A stretch of 64,000 nt of DNA. Origin: JACXVD01 sp020446665 (GTDB taxonomy: Bacteria > Pseudomonadota > Alphaproteobacteria > Sphingomonadales > Sphingomonadaceae). The notes under the pieces were generated by a model that worked only from the letters and a program-made list of their open reading frames with translations, did no database searches and had not been told where the DNA came from. Shown one piece after another: positions 53,374-62,009 of this stretch. Made by a program: the position numbers and the translations under genes. The DNA is taken from NCBI GenBank assembly GCA_041396905.1, contig JAWKXQ010000002.1, positions 186,001-250,000 on the forward strand, written 5' to 3'. Position 1 is the stretch's first letter. The number at the start of each line of letters is the position of its first letter.

Positions 53374-53460
53374 GTCACCCCGGACTTGATCCGGGGTCCC
53401 GCTTTTTAGGTGGAATGTGCCGCCAGACAAGCGGGACCCCGGCTCGGAGGCCGGGGTGAC
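53374..53460. repeat. REP-like inverted repeat after nusB
   Basis: GTCACCCCGGACTTGATCCG... pairs with ...GGCCGGGGTGAC; the inner GCTTTTT arms include GGGTCCCGC and GCGGGACCC. It could terminate the his-nusB operon and separates it from thiL. Confidence 0.7.
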
Positions 53461-53547
53461 GAACATGGATAGGTCGCTGATGTTTTCGTCCGTATTGCGC
53501 CAAGTGATGTCTCGACTTCGCTCGGCACGAACGGCAATAAGTAGGGC

Positions 53548-54429
53548 GTGAAAGACGAACCCGACTTCATCGCCGCCCTGCGCGCCCTCGCCACGTCACC
53601 CGCTGCGCGCGGGTTGCAGGATGATGCGGCGGTGCTGGAACTGGGCAGCGAGACACTGATCCTCACCCACGATATGATGGTGGAGGGGATGCACTATCTG
53701 CCCGATCAGGACATGGCAGATGTCGCGTGGAAACTGGTCGCGGTGAATTTGTCTGACCTTGCCGCCAAGGGCGCTGAGCCGCTGGGCGTGTTGCTCGGCT
53801 ATATGCTCGGGGACGATAATGAGCGGTTTCTCAAGGGGTTGCAGGAAGCACTTGAGAGCTTTGCCGTACCCTTGCTCGGCGGTGATACGGTTTCGGGCGG
53901 CCCAGCGCGCAGTTTCGGCCTGACCGCGCTTGGCCGCGCCACGCATTGCCCCGTCCCCGCACGCTATGGCGCGCAGGCAGGCGATACGCTGTGGGTAACC
54001 GGGCCGCTTGGCGCCGCCATGCTCGGCTTTGAGGCTCTGCGCGATGGCACCGGGGCCGACAGCACCGCCTTTCGCCGCCCCGCCCCGCTCTTGGCAGAAG
54101 GGCGCGCTCTCGCCCCCTTGGTCAGTGCGATGATGGATATTTCGGACGGTCTGCTGCTGGATAGCTGGCGCCTGGCAACGGCCAGCGATGTCTCGCTGAT
54201 GCTCGACCCCGCACTGATCCCGGTCGCTGACCCGGTACGCTTTGGCGAATGCATCCGCTGGGGGGATGATTACCAGCTGCTCTTTACTCTGCCCGCAGGC
54301 GCAAAGCCGCCTTGCCCTGCAATCCGCATCGGGCGCGTCGAAGCGGAGAATTTTGCCCCGCTCTGGCTGGGCGAAGAGATACTCACGCCATCGGATTCAC
54401 TGGGCTACATCCATCACCAGCCCGATTAG
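53548..54429 (+). CDS. thiL: Thiamine-monophosphate kinase
   Basis: ThiL phosphorylates thiamine monophosphate to thiamine pyrophosphate. The 293-residue frame starts at GTG 53548 (AGTAGGGC upstream). Motifs: GLQDDAAVLELGSETLILTH, VAVNLSDLAAKGAEPLG, LLGGDTVSGGP and MMDISDGLLLDSWRLA, the ATP- and Mg-binding regions of the AIR-synthase-like fold. Confidence 0.92.
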   Translation: MKDEPDFIAALRALATSPAARGLQDDAAVLELGSETLILTHDMMVEGMHYLPDQDMADVAWKLVAVNLSDLAAKGAEPLGVLLGYMLGDDNERFLKGLQEALESFAVPLLGGDTVSGGPARSFGLTALGRATHCPVPARYGAQAGDTLWVTGPLGAAMLGFEALRDGTGADSTAFRRPAPLLAEGRALAPLVSAMMDISDGLLLDSWRLATASDVSLMLDPALIPVADPVRFGECIRWGDDYQLLFTLPAGAKPPCPAIRIGRVEAENFAPLWLGEEILTPSDSLGYIHHQPD

Positions 54430-54553
54430 CTGTGCAATTTATGCGGTAAACGCAGCTTAACGCTTGCCTTGGCCTGCCTGCGACTATAGCCAATCGCTCC
54501 GCAACCCCTGCATTCGACAGGGGGGACACCCATTGTGATAAGAGGGGATACTC

Positions 54554-56662
54554 GTGGGACTAGTTGAAATTTCAATTGTCCTGGGGCTGTTGGCCGTTTT
54601 GTACGGTTTCATCACCAGCCGCCAGGTGCTCGGCGCTCCAGCCGGGAACGCAAAGATGCAGGAGATTGCAGGCGCTATCCAGGAAGGTGCGCAGGCCTAT
54701 CTCAAGCTTCAATACACCACCATTGCCATTGTCGGCGTTGTCGTGGCTGTGATCGTCGCCATTTTCCTTGGCCCGGTTTCAGCAGTCGGCTTCGTAATTG
54801 GCGCAATCCTGTCGGGCGTGGCGGGCTTTATCGGGATGAATATCTCGGTCCGCGCCAATGTCCGCACCGCAGCTGCCGCTGAAAAGGGCCTGCAGGAAGG
54901 CCTGACGCTGGCTTTCCGCGCGGGCGCCATCACTGGTATGCTCGTGGCGGGCCTCGCTCTGCTCGCGATTTCGGTGTTCTACTGGTATCTGACCGGCCCG
55001 GGTGGCTATTCGATCGGCGGCGATGATCGCACCGTGGTGGATGGCCTTGTCGCTCTCGCTTTCGGTGCTTCGCTGATTTCGATCTTCGCCCGTCTGGGCG
55101 GCGGCATCTTCACCAAGGCTGCAGACGTGGGCGCTGACCTTGTCGGCAAGGTGGAAGCAGGCATTCCCGAAGACGATCCGCGTAACCCCGCCGTGATCGC
55201 TGACAATGTGGGCGACAATGTGGGCGACTGCGCCGGTATGGCCGCTGACCTGTTTGAAACCTATGTCGTGACCGTGGGCGCCACCATGGTGCTCACCGCG
55301 CTGCTGATGTCCACCTCGCCGGTACTGGAAGGGCTAATGGCCCTGCCGCTGCTGATTGGCGGCGTCTGCATCGTGACCAGCATCATTGGCACCTATTTCG
55401 TCCGTCTGGGCGGTGGCAAGAATGTCATGGGTGCGATGTATAAGGGCTTCCTCGTTTCAGCCATTCTCGCCATTCCGGCGATCTGGTTTGCAACCGATGT
55501 AGCGCTGGGCGGCATGGCGAATGAAATGACTGTGGGCGACCAGAGCTTTACTGGCCGTGCGCTGTTCTATTGCTCGCTGCTGGGTCTGGTCATTACCGGC
55601 CTGATCATCTGGATCACCGAGTATTACACCGGCACGGGTTTCCGCCCGGTGCGCTCGATTGCCAAGGCTTCGGAAACGGGCCACGGCACTAATGTGATCC
55701 AGGGTCTGGCTATCAGCCTGGAATCCACCGCTCTGCCGACGCTGGTTATCGTGGCTGGCATCATGATCGCTTTCAACCTCGCTGGCCTGATCGGGATTGC
55801 CTATGCGGCAACCGCCATGCTCGCGCTGGCAGGCATGGTCGTGGCGCTCGATGCCTATGGTCCGGTGACGGATAATGCGGGCGGCATCGCCGAAATGGCA
55901 GGGCTCGACGATAGCGTCCGTGAAAAGACCGACCTGCTTGATGCTGTGGGCAACACCACCAAGGCTGTGACCAAGGGTTACGCAATCGGTTCCGCCGGCC
56001 TCGCCGCGCTGGTGCTGTTTGCCGCCTATACCACCGACCTTCGCGAGTTCTTCCCGAACCTGACGGTCGATTTCAGCCTTGAAAACCCCTATGTCATCGT
56101 CGGCCTGCTGCTCGGCGCTCTGCTCCCGTATCTGTTCGGTGCGATGGGCATGACCGCCGTGGGCCGCGCCGCAGGTGACGTGGTGAAGGATGTGCGCGAA
56201 CAGTTCGCCAACGATCCGGGCATCATGGCGGGCACGTCCAAGCCCAACTATGCCCGCACGGTGGACCTCGTCACCAAGGCAGCGATCAAGGAAATGATCA
56301 TTCCTTCGCTGCTGCCGGTGTTGGCGCCAATCGTGGTGTATTACGTGATCAGCTGGATCGGCGGGCAGGAGAACGGCTTTGCCGCTCTCGGCGCGCTGCT
56401 GCTGGGTGTGATCGTGGGCGGCCTGTTCGTCGCCCTGTCCATGACCGCCGGTGGCGGTGCGTGGGATAACGCCAAGAAGTACATCGAAGACGGCAATCAC
56501 GGCGGCAAGGGCTCTGACGCTCACCATGCTGCGGTGACGGGCGACACTGTGGGTGATCCGTACAAGGACACTGCCGGCCCCGCCGTGAACCCGATGATCA
56601 AGATCACCAACATCGTGGCGCTGCTGCTGCTCGCCGCGCTGGCTGGTCACACTGTTGGCTAA
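54554..56662 (+). CDS. hppA: K+-insensitive proton-pumping membrane pyrophosphatase
   Basis: The 702-residue integral membrane protein couples pyrophosphate hydrolysis to ion transport. Substrate motifs are visible: DVGADLVGKVEAGIPEDDPR, NPAVIADNVGDNVGDCAGMA and LDAYGPVTDNAGGIAEMAGL. In VGNTTKAVTKGYAIG the Lys replaces the Ala of K+-dependent enzymes, indicating the K+-independent H+-pumping class. GTG start with AGAGGGG upstream. About 16 helices. Followed by a strong terminator. Confidence 0.95.
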   Translation: MGLVEISIVLGLLAVLYGFITSRQVLGAPAGNAKMQEIAGAIQEGAQAYLKLQYTTIAIVGVVVAVIVAIFLGPVSAVGFVIGAILSGVAGFIGMNISVRANVRTAAAAEKGLQEGLTLAFRAGAITGMLVAGLALLAISVFYWYLTGPGGYSIGGDDRTVVDGLVALAFGASLISIFARLGGGIFTKAADVGADLVGKVEAGIPEDDPRNPAVIADNVGDNVGDCAGMAADLFETYVVTVGATMVLTALLMSTSPVLEGLMALPLLIGGVCIVTSIIGTYFVRLGGGKNVMGAMYKGFLVSAILAIPAIWFATDVALGGMANEMTVGDQSFTGRALFYCSLLGLVITGLIIWITEYYTGTGFRPVRSIAKASETGHGTNVIQGLAISLESTALPTLVIVAGIMIAFNLAGLIGIAYAATAMLALAGMVVALDAYGPVTDNAGGIAEMAGLDDSVREKTDLLDAVGNTTKAVTKGYAIGSAGLAALVLFAAYTTDLREFFPNLTVDFSLENPYVIVGLLLGALLPYLFGAMGMTAVGRAAGDVVKDVREQFANDPGIMAGTSKPNYARTVDLVTKAAIKEMIIPSLLPVLAPIVVYYVISWIGGQENGFAALGALLLGVIVGGLFVALSMTAGGGAWDNAKKYIEDGNHGGKGSDAHHAAVTGDTVGDPYKDTAGPAVNPMIKITNIVALLLLAALAGHTVG

Positions 56663-56719
56663 GCCAGACAGCAGGAACGGTCAGCCTTTCAGCTGACCCG
56701 CCCTGTTAAACCGGAAAAG

Positions 56720-56753
56720 AAAACCCCGTTCGGAGCGATCCGGGCGGGGTTTT
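56720..56753 (+). terminator. Rho-independent terminator after hppA
   Basis: AAAACCCCG (56720-56728) pairs with CGGGGTTTT (56745-56753), followed by CACTTG. It ends 91 bp after the hppA stop. Confidence 0.85.
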
Positions 56754-56924
56754 CACTTGCGGCTTAAAGATCTGATCAGGGTCAGGCACACTCGTTAGCT
56801 TTTCCTAAGCATTCCCCTGTTACTGCGACACTTGCGGTCGAATTGCCGCAGGTTGCAAGGGTTAACGAGCTTGGCGAGCGTTCCTTTCTCGCGAGAAGTT
56901 GCCGAGCGAAGGGCCGCTGCCGCA

Positions 56925-58034
56925 ATGGATGGCTGGCAGTCTGGCACCGAGCACGAATGGCAGGAATTCTCGTCGGGCGACAAGCTGGCCGCCTGGCGCA
57001 GGCTTGCCGACGAGGCGTGCGAACCCAATCCGTTCCTTGAAAGCTGGTATCTCCTCCCCAGCCTTGAGAATTTCGATCCAGCTGGCAAGTGCCGCCTGTT
57101 CACCACCAGCACAGACAACCAGCTGACGGGCCTGTTGCCGGTGGAATATTGCCAGCAATATTCGCGTTATCCCATTCCGCATCTCGCCAATTGGCGGCAT
57201 CCCAACATGTTTTGCTCTGTCCCCTTGGTCAGCAAAGGGCATGAGGAGGAATTCTGGCAGGGGCTGCTCGATTGGGCTGATGCCAATGCCAAGGCTGCGC
57301 TGTTCCTCCACCTTACTGACCTGCCGGCCGACGGGCAGCTATTTGCCGCGTTACAGGCGGTAATTGCCAGACAAGATCGAGCGGCAGCAGTGGTGATGGA
57401 CGAAGAGCGTGCCATGCTCAAATCCGATCATTCCCCGGAAGATTATTTTGCCACGTCGATGAGCAGCAAGAAGCGCAAGGAATTGCGCCGCCAGGCCAAA
57501 CGGTTGAGCGAAGAAGGAGACCTGACTTTCTCCCGCCAATCCGACGCCAGCAAGCTGGAACAGTGGATCGACGAATTCCTCGCGCTGGAGCAGGGTGGCT
57601 GGAAAGGTGCGCAAGGTTCGGCCCTCGCCTGTGACCCTTACACCAGCTCGATGTTTCACGCTGTGCTTACAGGGGCAGCCCGTCAGGGCAAGCTGGAGCG
57701 GCTGGCGCTGCGTCTGGATGGCAAACCGATTGCCATGCTGGTCAATTTCCTCACCGCGCCGGGGGCCTATTCGTTCAAGACCGCATTTGATGAAGCATGG
57801 TCACGCTATTCGCCAGGAGTGCTGATCCAGCGCGAAAATCTCGACCTGCTGGCCAGAGACGACATTGCATGGTGCGATAGCTGCGCTGCTGCAGACCATC
57901 CCATGATCGAACGAATCTGGCGTGAGAAACGCCGCATCGTGCGCGTCAGCATTGCCATTGGCGGCCCACTGCGCCGCATGATCTTCCAACAGCTTGCCCG
58001 GAAAGAGACCGGTGCTCCTGCCAAAGGACTGTAA
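56925..58034 (+). CDS. GNAT-type acyltransferase with BioF2/FemX-like domain
   Basis: The 369-residue protein (ATG 56925; earlier TTG or GTG starts are possible) shows the BioF2-like fold found in CelD-type proteins: WYLLPSLENFDPAGKCRLF, the basic TSMSSKKRKELRRQAKRLS segment, and GAYSFKTAFDEAWSRYSPGV, the acyl-CoA-binding block. It ends with a basic tail. The substrate is unknown; related proteins act in polysaccharide or peptidoglycan side-chain acylation. It lies 2 bp before the cupin gene, in one operon. Confidence 0.8.
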   Translation: MDGWQSGTEHEWQEFSSGDKLAAWRRLADEACEPNPFLESWYLLPSLENFDPAGKCRLFTTSTDNQLTGLLPVEYCQQYSRYPIPHLANWRHPNMFCSVPLVSKGHEEEFWQGLLDWADANAKAALFLHLTDLPADGQLFAALQAVIARQDRAAAVVMDEERAMLKSDHSPEDYFATSMSSKKRKELRRQAKRLSEEGDLTFSRQSDASKLEQWIDEFLALEQGGWKGAQGSALACDPYTSSMFHAVLTGAARQGKLERLALRLDGKPIAMLVNFLTAPGAYSFKTAFDEAWSRYSPGVLIQRENLDLLARDDIAWCDSCAAADHPMIERIWREKRRIVRVSIAIGGPLRRMIFQQLARKETGAPAKGL

Positions 58035-58036
58035 CC

Positions 58037-58942
58037 ATGGACCTGAACCCGCAAATCTCCGCTGCTGATACCCAGCCAGCAGACGATTCCCACGATACTG
58101 GTGCTCCAGTATTCGGGCCTGCCGCGCGCCAGCAATTCGCCGCTGCATATCCTGAACTGCCGCACAAGCTGCGCCACAGCCTTGCCAATCACCATTTGCT
58201 GACGCTGGATTCCCTGGCTGCGCTGGCGGGCAAGCTCCCCGTAGAAGAAATCGAGTATAATCGCGGTGACTTGCCTATCGGGATTGATGCGAAGCCAGGC
58301 GAAACCGGCCTGACGATCGAGGAAACCATTCGGCATATCGCTACCAGCAACAGCTGGGCTGTGCTCAAACATATCGAGCGGGTGCCGGAATATCGCGCGC
58401 TGCTGATGGCACTGCTGGAAGAGATTCGTCCGGAAATCGAGGCCAAGACCGGCAAGATGCTGCGTCCGCAGGGCTTCATCTTCATTTCCAGCCCCAATGC
58501 CGTGACCCCGTATCACTTCGATCCGGAACACAACATCCTGCTGCAACTGGTGGGCTCCAAGACCATGACCCAGTTCCCGGCGGGCAATGCCGCCTTTGCG
58601 CCGGACGAGATCCACGAGACCTATCATTCCGGCGGCGGGCGTGAACTGACCTGGCATGATGGCCTTGCCGCTGGCGGCCGCGATTATCCTCTTGAGCCGG
58701 GCGATGCGGTATTCGTCCCGGTCATGGCGCCGCATTATGTGCGGGTTGGCCCCGAAAGCTCGATTTCCCTGTCGATCACCTGGCGCAGTGAATGGAGCTT
58801 TGCCGAAGCGGATGCGCGCTGCTTCAACCGGCTGCTGCGCAAGGCAGGCATGCGCCCCACCGCCCCCGGCCGCTGGCCCGCCAGCAATCGTGGCAAGGCG
58901 CTGGCCTATCGGGCATGGCGCAGGATTGCCGGTTCGGATTGA
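58037..58942 (+). CDS. Cupin/JmjC-like 2-oxoglutarate oxygenase-type protein
   Basis: The 301-residue protein has a cupin-8 core: GFIFISSPNAVTPYHFDPEH with H-x-D (facial triad), NILLQLVGSKTMTQFPAG, EPGDAVFVPVMAPHYVRVGP with the distal His, and SLSITWRSEW. A single domain with no signal peptide. 2-oxoglutarate-dependent hydroxylation is likely from the HxD...H site, but not proven. It is co-transcribed with the BioF2-like acyltransferase and followed by tesB. Confidence 0.8.
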   Translation: MDLNPQISAADTQPADDSHDTGAPVFGPAARQQFAAAYPELPHKLRHSLANHHLLTLDSLAALAGKLPVEEIEYNRGDLPIGIDAKPGETGLTIEETIRHIATSNSWAVLKHIERVPEYRALLMALLEEIRPEIEAKTGKMLRPQGFIFISSPNAVTPYHFDPEHNILLQLVGSKTMTQFPAGNAAFAPDEIHETYHSGGGRELTWHDGLAAGGRDYPLEPGDAVFVPVMAPHYVRVGPESSISLSITWRSEWSFAEADARCFNRLLRKAGMRPTAPGRWPASNRGKALAYRAWRRIAGSD

Positions 58943-58973
58943 CGAAACGGACATTGGGCGACAAAGAACTCCC

Positions 58974-59873
58974 ATGTCCGATCCAGTTTCAATTGACCAC
59001 CCAACTGCCGAGCAACTTGTCGCTGATCTGGTGCTGCTGCTTGATCTGCAACCCAAGGGCAGCGATCGTTTCGAAGGGCGACGCCGCAAGGATGGCATCG
59101 GCCGTGTCTTTGGCGGCCAGGTCATCGCGCAGGCGCTGGCGGCGGCAGAGCGGACCGTGGATGAAGACCGCGTGCCCCATTCGCTGCATGCCTATTTCCT
59201 GCGCGGCGGGAGCGAGGAGCATACGATCTGCTATCAGGTGGATCGCCAGTTTGACGGGCGCAGCTTCTCCAATCGCCGTGTGGTGGCGGGGCAGCAGGGC
59301 AATCCGATCCTGAACCTCACCACCAGCTTTCAGCGCGCGCAGGATGGGGGCCATCACCAGATGCCGCTCATGCCCGATGTGCCCATGCCGGAAGAACTCG
59401 CCAGCGCGGAAGAGCTGCAACGGATGAACTGGGACCAGCTGACCGAGATTGAACGCTTCATGGCCCGGCGCCCCCGCCCGTTTGAAATGCGCCCGGTCAG
59501 CCCGCATTCGATCCTTCGCAACGAACCATCGGAACCCGTGCAACATATCTGGCTGCGGACCAAGGCATCTCTGCCAAACGAAGCCCGCATCCACCGGGCT
59601 GCACTCGCCTATGTCAGTGACATGTATCTGCTCGCTACGGCTCTGCTGCCCTTCGGCCTCTCCCCCTTGCGCGGTGAAGTAAAGATGGCCAGCCTCGACC
59701 ACGCGATCTGGTTTCATGAAGCCTTTCACGCGGATGACTGGCTGCTCTATAGCATGGAAGCCCCCTGGAGCGGCCATTCGCGCGGCTTTACGCGCGGCCA
59801 GTTCTTCTCTCGCGACGGGCGGCTGGTGGCCAGCACATCGCAGGAAGGGATGCTGCGCAAGGTCGAGCCGTAG
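58974..59873 (+). CDS. tesB: Acyl-CoA thioesterase II
   Basis: The 299-residue double-hotdog enzyme starts MSDPVSIDHPTAEQLVADL. The first hotdog has RVFGGQVIAQALAAAERTV and SLHAYFLRGGSEE. The second has LDHAIWFHEAFHADDWLLYS and SHSRGFTRGQFFSRDG-like text (SGHSRGFTRGQFF), with catalytic Asp/Gln/Thr typical of TesB. It hydrolyses medium- and long-chain acyl-CoA. Intact. Confidence 0.93.
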   Translation: MSDPVSIDHPTAEQLVADLVLLLDLQPKGSDRFEGRRRKDGIGRVFGGQVIAQALAAAERTVDEDRVPHSLHAYFLRGGSEEHTICYQVDRQFDGRSFSNRRVVAGQQGNPILNLTTSFQRAQDGGHHQMPLMPDVPMPEELASAEELQRMNWDQLTEIERFMARRPRPFEMRPVSPHSILRNEPSEPVQHIWLRTKASLPNEARIHRAALAYVSDMYLLATALLPFGLSPLRGEVKMASLDHAIWFHEAFHADDWLLYSMEAPWSGHSRGFTRGQFFSRDGRLVASTSQEGMLRKVEP

Positions 59874-59896
59874 GCAGGCTGAGACGGCTTCACGCT

Positions 59897-60712
59897 CTAA
59901 TGCGCCATCAGCAGCGGCAGCGGCGGATCTGCCAGCATCCGGTGCGTTACCCCGCCCAGCATGCTTTCCAGCAGGCGCGACTGGCCATAGGCCCCCATGA
60001 CCAGCACGCTCGCCCCGCGCTCCATGGCGGCATGGCCGAGCAATTCGGAAGGGTGCCCACCCGTGCCGGACAGTTCCACCATCTCTGCTGCAATGTCATG
60101 GCGCGAAAGGAATTCTGCGCCGCTGGTTGGCGGCAGATCATATTTCGGCCCCTTGCCTTCGCGCGTGACCGTGGCGAGGACGACCGAGCTGGCTTTCTGC
60201 AGCAACGGCACAGCTGCGCGCAAGGCACGCGACGCTTCGGGTGAGCCATCCCAGCCCACCACGGCTGGCCCGCTGCAATCAAAACCCGAAACGCCCCTTG
60301 GCACCACCAGCACCGGGGTGCGCGCATTGATTGCGACATCGCCCGCCAGCCGCGACGGGCCGCCACCCATGTCCTGTGGCTCTGTCGCGCTGACCACCAG
60401 CACATCGCTGAGCGCGGCATGTTCCATCAGGCGGGTCTCTGCCCAGCCGGATTCCTCGAGCCAGTCCCAGCGAACATCCTCGCCCGCCATGCGCTGTTCC
60501 AGCTTTTCCCTCAGCGTCTGTGCCTGTTCGCGGATCACGGGGATGATCTCAGCCCCCATGCCGCCAAAGAAATCACCGGGCATGATGACATCATAACTGA
60601 CAGCCTGGAGGAAGGTGACATGCCCTTCCATCGCGCGGGCAAGGTCCAGCGCTGCCTGCAACCGGCTTTCCAGACCGTCATCATCGTGAACATGGAGCAA
60701 GATCGAACGCAT
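59897..60712 (-). CDS. Universal stress protein, two tandem Usp domains
   Basis: The 271-residue protein starts MRSILLHVHDDDGLESRLQ (60712). The first Usp half ends ARTPVLVVPRGVSG and the second has AVVGWDGSPEASRALRAAVP and GASVLVMGAYGQSRLLESML, a G-x2-G-x9-G-S-like ATP-binding segment in part. Tandem Usp proteins respond to stress and growth arrest. Monocistronic; the start lies 251 bp from ygiB. Confidence 0.85.
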   Translation of the reverse strand: MRSILLHVHDDDGLESRLQAALDLARAMEGHVTFLQAVSYDVIMPGDFFGGMGAEIIPVIREQAQTLREKLEQRMAGEDVRWDWLEESGWAETRLMEHAALSDVLVVSATEPQDMGGGPSRLAGDVAINARTPVLVVPRGVSGFDCSGPAVVGWDGSPEASRALRAAVPLLQKASSVVLATVTREGKGPKYDLPPTSGAEFLSRHDIAAEMVELSGTGGHPSELLGHAAMERGASVLVMGAYGQSRLLESMLGGVTHRMLADPPLPLLMAH

Positions 60713-60963
60713 GGCTTCTCTCCTTCCAGAGACTGGCCTTTCGCTGGCCAGTGCTTTGCTTTTGGCCTGCCAGCATAGTTCCACGGCCAGCCGCATCGCG
60801 CATTGACCTGTATCAAGCACGCGCCCTTATCCTGAAGTGGAACGCGACATACGCCCCCCTCCCCCGGTCTGGACGCAACGCATATTGTCAGCCATGGCGG
60901 GCATGGATGGATTGTGAGGGGGACCCGATAGAACGGGCAAGCAGCACTGCCCTGCAGCCGACT

Positions 60964-61632
60964 CTAGCCGCCGCGCGAATAGCTGCTGCCACCGCTGCGG
61001 CTGCTGAGACCCCAGCCGCGCGATTTCTCGCCAAAGCCGCCGCGTGATGCGGCTGCAGCCTTGGCCGCGCTGCTCGCCGGCCTTACCTTGGGGACGGATT
61101 TCGCGCTCTCCAATGCGCGGGCCGAGGCGTAATATTTGCCCGGCGATCCGGCATAGCCCAGCCTTGTACCATTGGCGGTCTGATAGCCATTATCCCGTGT
61201 GCTATAGAGCGGCTGGCCAGTGCCCCGGTTCATGCGCGACCAGAAAAAGGCGCCGATGAAGGGCGAGAAATGGCTGCGGTGGTGACGGGTTTCTTCCTGC
61301 CCTGTCTGTTCCGCGCATTTGCCTTCGCCCCATTCTTCCTCGCAATCCTCGCGCGCTTCGTATCGCGGGGCTTCCTGCTTGCCCGCAGCAATCGCCTCTT
61401 CGCGTTTTTGCGTGCATTCTTCCTTGGTCATCCCGCTCTTGCTGGCGCATTCGAAGACATTCTGGAAAACCTGAAATTCTTCCGCATCAGCGGGCTTTTC
61501 AGCAACCACAGCGGCGCTATCGCCGCCGCCGCAGCCGGCAAGGGCCACGCTGCCGCCCAAGACTGCCATACTGGTCAAGGCAACGCGCGATGAACGCTTG
61601 CGCCTGTGCGGTCGCTGGCTCTGAAAATTCAT
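60964..61632 (-). CDS. ygiB: YgiB/DUF1190-family lipoprotein
   Basis: The 222-residue protein starts MNFQSQRPHRRKRSSRVALT (61632), with a basic N terminus and a lipoprotein lipobox ALAGC at about residue 33. The DUF1190 region has EFQVFQNVFECASKSGMTKE and CEEEWGEGKCAEQ (Cys pairs), then a C-terminal Ser/Gly-rich tail. In E. coli YgiB is adjacent to YgiC; here the ygiC homologue is divergent. Function unknown. Confidence 0.82.
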   Translation of the reverse strand: MNFQSQRPHRRKRSSRVALTSMAVLGGSVALAGCGGGDSAAVVAEKPADAEEFQVFQNVFECASKSGMTKEECTQKREEAIAAGKQEAPRYEAREDCEEEWGEGKCAEQTGQEETRHHRSHFSPFIGAFFWSRMNRGTGQPLYSTRDNGYQTANGTRLGYAGSPGKYYASARALESAKSVPKVRPASSAAKAAAASRGGFGEKSRGWGLSSRSGGSSYSRGG

Positions 61633-61702
61633 CCCGCAATCCCCCTTCGCATCGGAACTCTGTACTGGCATAGCGGCAAGTTCTTAGCAGAATGTTTGCA
61701 AT

Positions 61703-61970
61703 AGAGCACTTTCCGACCAATCTGGGTCACCGTGACGGAGCCGATTTTGGCCGAGTGCAAGGATCGAGGAAGGAGCCATGCCGTAGCATGATGACTGACG
61801 AGAGACGCCGCAATCGGCCAAAAGGGGCCCGCCCATACGGGTTGCAGCAGGAAGCCCCTCGGACAGCGTCGCCTTGCTGGGACGGGCAACCAGCCCGCCC
61901 TGCGCAAGGCTCCTCGCCGAGAAGCTTCCTGCTGCAATCACGATGATCCAAATTGGTCGGAAAGTGCTCT
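61703..61970. repeat. 268-bp structured repeat element, same layout as 7614-7879
   Basis: The ends are inverted over about 33 bp (AGAGCACTTTCCGACCAA at 61703-61720, its complement at 61953-61970), with three transitions in the extension. Inner pairs are TTTTGGCCGAGTGC (61745-61758) with GCAATCGGCCAAAA (61810-61823) and TTGCAGCAGGAAGC (61842-61855) with GCTTCCTGCTGCAA (61924-61937). It can fold as an outer stem with two arms, like the 7614 element. TGGCCNAGNGCNAGGA is shared by both elements. It lies in the ygiB-ygiC divergent promoter region. No coding capacity. Confidence 0.75.
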
Positions 61971-62009
61971 AACCTGTTTTTACCGAACAAAGTCAAGCCG
62001 AGGTAAGTA

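Noticed and set aside
55457..56650. 397-codon minus-strand frame opposite hppA
   Set aside because: Antisense to a certain membrane pyrophosphatase. His/Gln-rich shadow composition.
56760..56831. GATCAGGGTCAGGCAC resembling the end of the 7614 repeat
   Set aside because: Only a short match; no partner inverted end or internal arms nearby.
57806..59125. 439-codon minus-strand frame opposite the BioF2/cupin/tesB junctions
   Set aside because: Spans two gene boundaries on the other strand and has no motif.
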